Source of the DNA: Candidatus Helarchaeota archaeon
GTDB taxonomy: Archaea > Asgardarchaeota > Lokiarchaeia > Helarchaeales > HEL-GB-A
Assembly: GCA_013375455.1 (NCBI GenBank)
Contig: JABXJT010000086.1
Span: 1-20,630 of the forward strand
Length of the DNA stretch: 20,630 bases
Reading direction: 5' to 3'
The notes under the pieces: model-generated
Told to the model about the DNA's origin: nothing
The model's input: the letters and a program-made list of their open reading frames with translations, nothing else
Databases searched by the model: none
Shown: positions 16,755 through 20,630 of the stretch, in pieces
How positions within the stretch are numbered: the stretch's first letter is position 1
How the letters are laid out: each line of letters starts with the position of its first letter
Program-made: the position numbers and the translations under genes

Positions 16755-17903
16755 TCACATGATCCTCCGAGTTTTTTGAGATTTTTTCATCTTCATCAAC
16801 ACGATTAACCCGCTGACGAGCACACTGAGTCCAAGAAACAGGCCTTGAAAACCTGGAATCGGAACGGAGACGACCCAATTCGGATCATTTGGCAACCCAT
16901 CCCACCAATGATACGATGATTCAATTTTCATTGACCAGACTGAATAACTCACTGAAGGCGTCAGATTTGCTAGAAACGAGGGAATTGTTATGTTTAACAT
17001 GTTAGTTGTGAGATTCCCGAGATTTTTCTCAGCCCCTGCAGTTTCCGTCCAATCTGCCCCCGTCCAGTACTTTTTCAGCTCCCCATCCCACCACCCATCT
17101 TCAATTGCGCCTGGCCTTATCTCGTATAAAATCGCATCACTACCGTAGAGCCATATGACCGCATACTCCAGAATGTCATCCCCATCCATGTCCAAGAATA
17201 CCCACGTCTTAACCTTATCATTGAGGGCTGTAACGTTTGGAGCCAATGCGGCGTAATGAATCGAGATGATCTGATCCGCCGAGAACCACAATTCAATGGT
17301 CATATTAAACCAAAGCGTGAAATTCACGGATTCGGTTATATTGAAATGAAAGAGGATTTCTCGTTCCTGGGCTGATTTATTATAATGGTCAGTGGAAATT
17401 AAGGTTTCAGGTTGCGTGGTAACCTTGGATTGATTATCAAATCCTCCTGAGGTCCAATTAAACAACTCCAAGGCTGAATTGTTATAGGTCTGATTCGTAA
17501 TGAGCGTATAGGACACGTTGATTACTTCGGTAAGGGGAACCTTGAAAATTAAACTGTAGTTGTAATCAATTTTCATGTTTTGGGACTCAACCGTGACATT
17601 CTCGGATTTCACGAACCAATCCTCTAAGTTCAGATTCCTCGATACATTTAATCCCACTAAATCTGTCTCTGGCTTCACCTGGCCATTTGCAATATAATTT
17701 TTTTTCCAAATATCTAATTGCCATATATCATTCGTCCCCTCAGAAGCCACCTGCGCTTCGGTCCCAAACTCTATTCCATAATATGCAGCCATGCTCTGAT
17801 TCAAATTCGCTGCAAAAATCTGAATGTTAATCAAAATGCCCAGCACGATGAAAATTAACACCGTCCGCGCTGCACCCGACTTCTTTCGCCTATTCCATCT
17901 CAT
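16755..17903 (-). CDS. Sequon-rich exported surface protein with C-terminal IPGF anchor
   Basis: The 382-residue protein begins with a basic stretch (RWNRRKK) and a hydrophobic helix (about 14-31) that is a signal peptide or anchor. The middle has about 17 N-x-S/T sequons in 330 residues, a much higher density than expected by chance, and an acidic DMDGDD patch that may bind calcium. The tail has VPIPGFQ, a hydrophobic helix of about 18 residues and KMKKSQKTRR, the same type of anchor as in the metalloprotease at 1120-2877. I recognise no enzymatic domain, so a glycosylated cell-surface role is inferred. AAGGA is only 3 bases before ATG 17903, a poor spacing. It is the first gene of the probable operon with the site-2 protease. 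Confidence 0.75.
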   Translation of the reverse strand: MRWNRRKKSGAARTVLIFIVLGILINIQIFAANLNQSMAAYYGIEFGTEAQVASEGTNDIWQLDIWKKNYIANGQVKPETDLVGLNVSRNLNLEDWFVKSENVTVESQNMKIDYNYSLIFKVPLTEVINVSYTLITNQTYNNSALELFNWTSGGFDNQSKVTTQPETLISTDHYNKSAQEREILFHFNITESVNFTLWFNMTIELWFSADQIISIHYAALAPNVTALNDKVKTWVFLDMDGDDILEYAVIWLYGSDAILYEIRPGAIEDGWWDGELKKYWTGADWTETAGAEKNLGNLTTNMLNITIPSFLANLTPSVSYSVWSMKIESSYHWWDGLPNDPNWVVSVPIPGFQGLFLGLSVLVSGLIVLMKMKKSQKTRRIM

Positions 17904-18065
17904 TTTCCTTGCGCCCTTGGCTTCTCATTAAATCCATACTTAGTTGATTGATGTAATAAAAAAACCCTTTAAAACTTATTTATGCTGTCACTCATCTTTT
18001 GCGCATTTTTACTCTCTTATGGTATAATCAGTTTATTATTTTTGCTCTAATAACAGCCGGTAACT

Positions 18066-18078
18066 TAAAAAATAAACT
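18066..18078 (-). terminator. T-run terminator after the RING-like gene
   Basis: On the reverse strand TTTATTTTTTAAG follows the stop codon at 18079 directly. It is a plausible T-tract terminator. Confidence 0.35.
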
Positions 18079-18684
18079 CTACTCGAGTTTGCGGTAAGTC
18101 TTGGAGATTAACACCCGGGGATATTTCACGCGACAGACCGGGCAAAATTCGCGATCCATGGATTCCGTCCAGGGACGAATGTGCCTAACGTGTACCAGGT
18201 GTCCATTCACGCAGGTTATTACTTCATCCCCATCTTGAACGAGTTGCATGCAAATGACACATACCTCCTCCTCGGATGTTGCCTGATATATTTTCTCCTC
18301 CTCCGTAATATCCCCCAGGGGGTGCGCATTCTCATCAGTGGCATCGAATCGTTGCTCCTCCCCCTTATCCCCCTTGAAGAGGCCGAACTCCATGCTAATG
18401 AGGGGCTTTCGTGGTTCATCCGCCGTGGAAACCTTAATGATCATGTAAATCACGAAGAGGGGAATCAAATCCACAAAGGGAATGAGTTCAATCAGGAGGA
18501 TTAGTGCATCCACATCATAGAAGAAGACTAACAATAAGATAAACAGCAGATCAAACCCAATCTCGATTAAATCCCCCATTATCAAAAGCGAAAATTGAAA
18601 AACAATCGTGGCAGCTTCATACACTATGAACCCGATGATGACAGCGACTGTTGCCCATCCGACTGGCTTCTTTTGTTCTGCCAT
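18079..18684 (-). CDS. Membrane-anchored RING-H2-like zinc finger protein
   Basis: The 201-residue protein has three or four membrane helices in residues 8-85, an acidic linker (about 106-140), and a C-terminal zinc finger. The ligands are C142x2C145x12C158x3H162x2H165x2H168x12C181x2C184. The IRPW segment before the CPVCR pair is typical of RING-H2 domains, but the sixth ligand is histidine (H168) rather than cysteine. RING proteins with membrane segments are E3 ubiquitin ligases in eukaryotes. Asgard archaea and some relatives are known to encode ubiquitin-like systems with RING proteins, so a ligase role is possible. No E1, E2 or ubiquitin gene is in the window. ATG 18684 follows no good ribosome site; the mRNA may be near leaderless. 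Confidence 0.8.
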   Translation of the reverse strand: MAEQKKPVGWATVAVIIGFIVYEAATIVFQFSLLIMGDLIEIGFDLLFILLLVFFYDVDALILLIELIPFVDLIPLFVIYMIIKVSTADEPRKPLISMEFGLFKGDKGEEQRFDATDENAHPLGDITEEEKIYQATSEEEVCVICMQLVQDGDEVITCVNGHLVHVRHIRPWTESMDREFCPVCRVKYPRVLISKTYRKLE

Positions 18685-18817
18685 AGACTAAACCACTTTT
18701 ATAAAAAAAATCCCCCCTTAAAAAGTTACGCGCTGACCTTTTTTTTAAGGAATTAGATGAACCATTCGAACGAGTTCAGAAGAAGAACATGTCAATATTC
18801 GATTTTAACCAGATGCT

Positions 18818-18826
18818 AAAAAAAAA
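18818..18826 (-). terminator. T-run terminator after the small four-helix protein gene
   Basis: Nine consecutive T on the reverse strand start 13 bases after the stop at 18839, preceded by CCC. This is a typical archaeal T-tract terminator. Confidence 0.5.
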
Positions 18827-18838
18827 GGGAATTAAATT

Positions 18839-19240
18839 TTAGGATTTTTTTCGTTCTTTGAGGTAAAAATAGAGTAGTGCCACTATGAATACAACTTCTA
18901 TTGCGATTATTGCCCACACATAAACAATAGCAACAGATGTTCCGGCGAGCACAAATAAGTCCACAATATTGAACGTTAATGAGAACATCAACCATAGCAT
19001 CGCAAATTCCAAATAAAGTTGTACTTTATCCCACTCTGCCCTTCTAATTGCTATTATATTTATAATCCCAAAAACTAAAAACAATATTCCATCAGTGCGC
19101 GCCAATATTGGATCATCGTACGGCCATACCATAGCGTCTAACATTATTTCCACGAAACCTAGGAAAAGCACGGCATAGAAAAAACAAAAAGCAGCAATAG
19201 CAAGTAGCGTTATTTTCAAACCTTTTGAAATCTCAGTCAT
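18839..19240 (-). CDS. Small four-helix membrane protein of unknown function
   Basis: The 133-residue product has four hydrophobic helices (about 8-30, 43-60, 70-93 and 100-125) and a basic end (KERKKS) that should be cytoplasmic. I know no family for it. The frame is open to TTG 19276, which would give 145 residues. I prefer ATG 19240 because GAGGGA lies about 9 bases upstream and its sequence is MTEISKGLK, a normal cytoplasmic lead into the first helix. It lies between two other membrane protein genes on the same strand, but gaps of 100 bases on one side and a T-run terminator on the other suggest separate transcription. Confidence 0.65.
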   Translation of the reverse strand: MTEISKGLKITLLAIAAFCFFYAVLFLGFVEIMLDAMVWPYDDPILARTDGILFLVFGIINIIAIRRAEWDKVQLYLEFAMLWLMFSLTFNIVDLFVLAGTSVAIVYVWAIIAIEVVFIVALLYFYLKERKKS

Positions 19241-19340
19241 TTCACTTCTTCCCTCAAATTTTTTGATTGTTTTCAATCCTTCTTAAGAAGAATGTATGAA
19301 AGAGTAGATGGCACGTGCTATAAAAAACTAATTGATGGTG

Positions 19341-20036
19341 TTAATTATTACTTCTAGACGCAATTTCCTTGTTCAGATGCCGTAATAGAATTATAGCGAA
19401 CGGAAGTAGCCACACCATTAGAGAAAACCCTAGAACCCACTCGATAAATTTGTTAAAAGTAGCAAAGAAAATGCCACAGGCGATGGGAGGGAGAATCATC
19501 ATGTAGCTTCCGAGTAGTCTAGGGACGGGCGAGGGATAGAAAGTTATGGCAATTCCAAAGAAAAGACTTGCTAGGGCTAATCCACCAAAATCAATATAAG
19601 AAGCGATTAAATGTAGATGCAAAGGTCCCGAGCGATCCTCACTAAATAATCCAGCCATGAACATACCCAAGAGCGCAGTGAGCATCGCAATAAAGCATAA
19701 ATAACTTAGTAAAAGCCTTGTTTTGGAGCTTTCTTTGACATCTTCGTCACTCCCCGAATAAGTAGCAAATAACTTTTTCAAGTAAAATGCAGCAGGGATC
19801 ATGGAACACGCACATATCATCTGTCCAAAATCCCATAGATATGGAAAAGGCGTATGCTTAAAGGATCCTAAATCGCTAATATAATTTTCAAAAAGATTAT
19901 ATCCATCAGGATCAAACTGGGCAATTATAATACCAACAACCAAGGCAAATGCTAAGGAAAACGCTCCAATAATGGCAAAATTCCTGACAGTTTTAGGATT
20001 TGTTAAAGACTCATATGCATTACTTTTAAACCCCAT
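19341..20036 (-). CDS. DUF998-like multi-pass membrane protein
   Basis: The 231-residue protein has six helices. The first external loop carries NLFENYISDLGS (residues about 48-59), resembling the ISDLG motif of DUF998 family membrane proteins, and HLHLIASY before the fourth helix keeps the histidines often seen there. The function of the family is not known. The start ATG 20036 has GGTGAT 5 bases upstream, and a TATAAA-like box on the reverse strand lies about 40 bases before it. The gene is divergent from the small gene at 20197, with a gap of 160 bases. Confidence 0.75.
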   Translation of the reverse strand: MGFKSNAYESLTNPKTVRNFAIIGAFSLAFALVVGIIIAQFDPDGYNLFENYISDLGSFKHTPFPYLWDFGQMICACSMIPAAFYLKKLFATYSGSDEDVKESSKTRLLLSYLCFIAMLTALLGMFMAGLFSEDRSGPLHLHLIASYIDFGGLALASLFFGIAITFYPSPVPRLLGSYMMILPPIACGIFFATFNKFIEWVLGFSLMVWLLPFAIILLRHLNKEIASRSNN

Positions 20037-20073
20037 TTAATATCACCAATCTTAATAATCCTTTTTTCTCTCG

Positions 20074-20083
20074 CTATAAACTT
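20074..20083 (-). promoter_or_regulatory. Putative TATA promoter of the DUF998-like gene
   Basis: The reverse strand has AGTTTATAGC here. Initiation about 26 bases downstream, near 20052, would leave a short leader holding the GGTGAT ribosome site at 20042-20047. Confidence 0.35.
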
Positions 20084-20196
20084 TTTTAGATTTTATTTTT
20101 GTATAAACAGAACGTAAAGACTTATATTTGGAGCTAATCTATTTACTACCCGCATCTTTAAAATGCATGTTAAAAAAATGAAAAGTGGGTAAGAAT

Positions 20197-20523
20197 ATGG
20201 TGTATTTAGTAAATAATGTATGGTATCCTTCAGACAAGTCGCCTGAAGTAGGCAAAAAATATATCGAGGTTCTGAAAAAATTCCCACCTGATAAATCCTT
20301 AGGAAAAACTCTTCTCGTCATGGTGCGTCCGACTAAAGAAGGGATTCATGTAATCGGTATTGGCAAGATCGCAAAAGGCAAACTCGAGGAGAACATTCTA
20401 AGGACCACCAAGAGTAATGAGGAATTTACCGATATTGATGGATTTACCTATGAAATTCAGACATTCCTGGATTATACGGAAGCCTATCAAGTCATAGACA
20501 TGAAACCTCCCGAAGAAATTTGA
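20197..20523 (+). CDS. Small soluble protein of unknown function
   Basis: The 108-residue product is mixed alpha/beta, with no membrane helix and no cysteine. A strand-helix lead (YLVNNVWYPSDK, then a lysine-rich helix ending KFPPDK) is followed by two strands (LLVMVRPTKEG, IHVIGIGKIAKGK) and a C-terminal half with many acidic residues. This compact plan resembles small dimeric ferredoxin-fold domains, but I do not recognise the family. ATG 20197 is preferred; GTG 20185 would add four residues and has no better ribosome site. The gene is divergent from the DUF998-like gene, and T-runs follow its stop. Confidence 0.65.
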   Translation: MVYLVNNVWYPSDKSPEVGKKYIEVLKKFPPDKSLGKTLLVMVRPTKEGIHVIGIGKIAKGKLEENILRTTKSNEEFTDIDGFTYEIQTFLDYTEAYQVIDMKPPEEI

Positions 20524-20532
20524 ATAGTATGA

Positions 20533-20560
20533 TTTTTTTCAATCTTTCTTTCTTTTTTTT
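20533..20560 (+). terminator. Double T-run terminator after the small soluble protein gene
   Basis: Runs of seven T (20533-20539) and eight T (20553-20560) with T-rich sequence between them lie 10 to 37 bases after the stop codon. The last 70 bases of the window hold only an ATG at 20602 whose frame stays open to the edge; I do not call it as a gene. Confidence 0.5.
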
Positions 20561-20630
20561 CATGATCTGCAAAAGTAATCTTTTCCGACAAAAATCACGG
20601 CATGGAAACATTTAAATCCCACCAAGATGA

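Noticed and set aside
17904..17950. A 15-codon frame starting at an upstream ATG and overlapping the start of the surface protein gene.
   Set aside because: It has no ribosome site and no recognisable product; a leader-peptide role cannot be supported from one sequence.
18736..18750. A CCTT-T6-AAGG self-complementary stretch between the RING-like and four-helix genes.
   Set aside because: The symmetry rests on a homopolymer run and four paired bases; chance in A/T-rich intergenic DNA explains it.
20602..20630. An ATG with a frame open to the right edge, possibly the start of a next gene.
   Set aside because: Only nine codons are visible, with no clear ribosome site; it overlaps a TTTAAAT stretch that could equally be a promoter of a gene beyond the edge.
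1..20630. Search for tRNA or rRNA genes, CRISPR arrays, transposases, integrases, and long direct repeats.
   Set aside because: None was seen by eye. Short tandem or dispersed repeats below about 12 bases could be missed without computation.

Overview
The window looks like a chromosomal segment from an archaeon, most plausibly an Asgard (Lokiarchaeia-like) lineage. The evidence is a tetraether lipid synthase-type radical SAM gene, TATA-like boxes 25-50 bases ahead of several starts, Shine-Dalgarno motifs (GAGGAG, GGAGGG, GGTGAT), T-run terminators, surface proteins with N-glycosylation sequons and an 'IPGF' C-terminal anchor, and a membrane-anchored RING-H2-like protein. The Asgard placement is an inference; no rRNA or tRNA gene was seen. 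About 20 genes fill the window and no gene-free stretch exceeds 300 bases. I saw no transposon, CRISPR array, integrase or prophage gene.

Layout. (1) 1-926, minus: a cobalamin-binding radical SAM enzyme cut by the left edge. (2) 1120-2877, minus: a secreted metzincin-type metalloprotease with calcium-binding loops and a C-terminal membrane anchor. (3) 3033-4733, minus: a Tes-like radical SAM protein for tetraether lipid formation. (4) 4960-5214, plus: a small membrane protein. (5) 5254-9848, minus: a probable three-gene operon of AidB-like acyl-CoA dehydrogenase, type-B carboxylesterase and LarA-family nickel racemase. (6) 9993-14409, plus: a seven-helix membrane protein, a previously easy-to-miss 38-residue membrane peptide, a metallophosphoesterase, and a translationally coupled HdrD/GlcF-like iron-sulfur protein with a GlcD/VAO-type flavoprotein. 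(7) 14554-17903, minus: a probable operon of a sequon-rich IPGF-anchored surface protein, a site-2 protease and a DMT-superfamily transporter. (8) 18079-20036, minus: the RING-like membrane protein, a small four-helix protein and a DUF998-like protein. (9) 20197-20523, plus: a small soluble protein of unknown function.

Two themes stand out. One is 2-hydroxyacid and acyl metabolism: LarA racemase, an FAD 2-hydroxyacid oxidase with an Hdr-type electron-transfer partner, acyl-CoA dehydrogenase and esterase lie on both sides of one divergent promoter region. The other is the cell surface: two proteins with the same C-terminal anchor type, a site-2 protease next to one of them, radical SAM enzymes of probable lipid function, and a membrane RING protein that may belong to a ubiquitin-like system. 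The functional links between neighbours are inferences from gene order.
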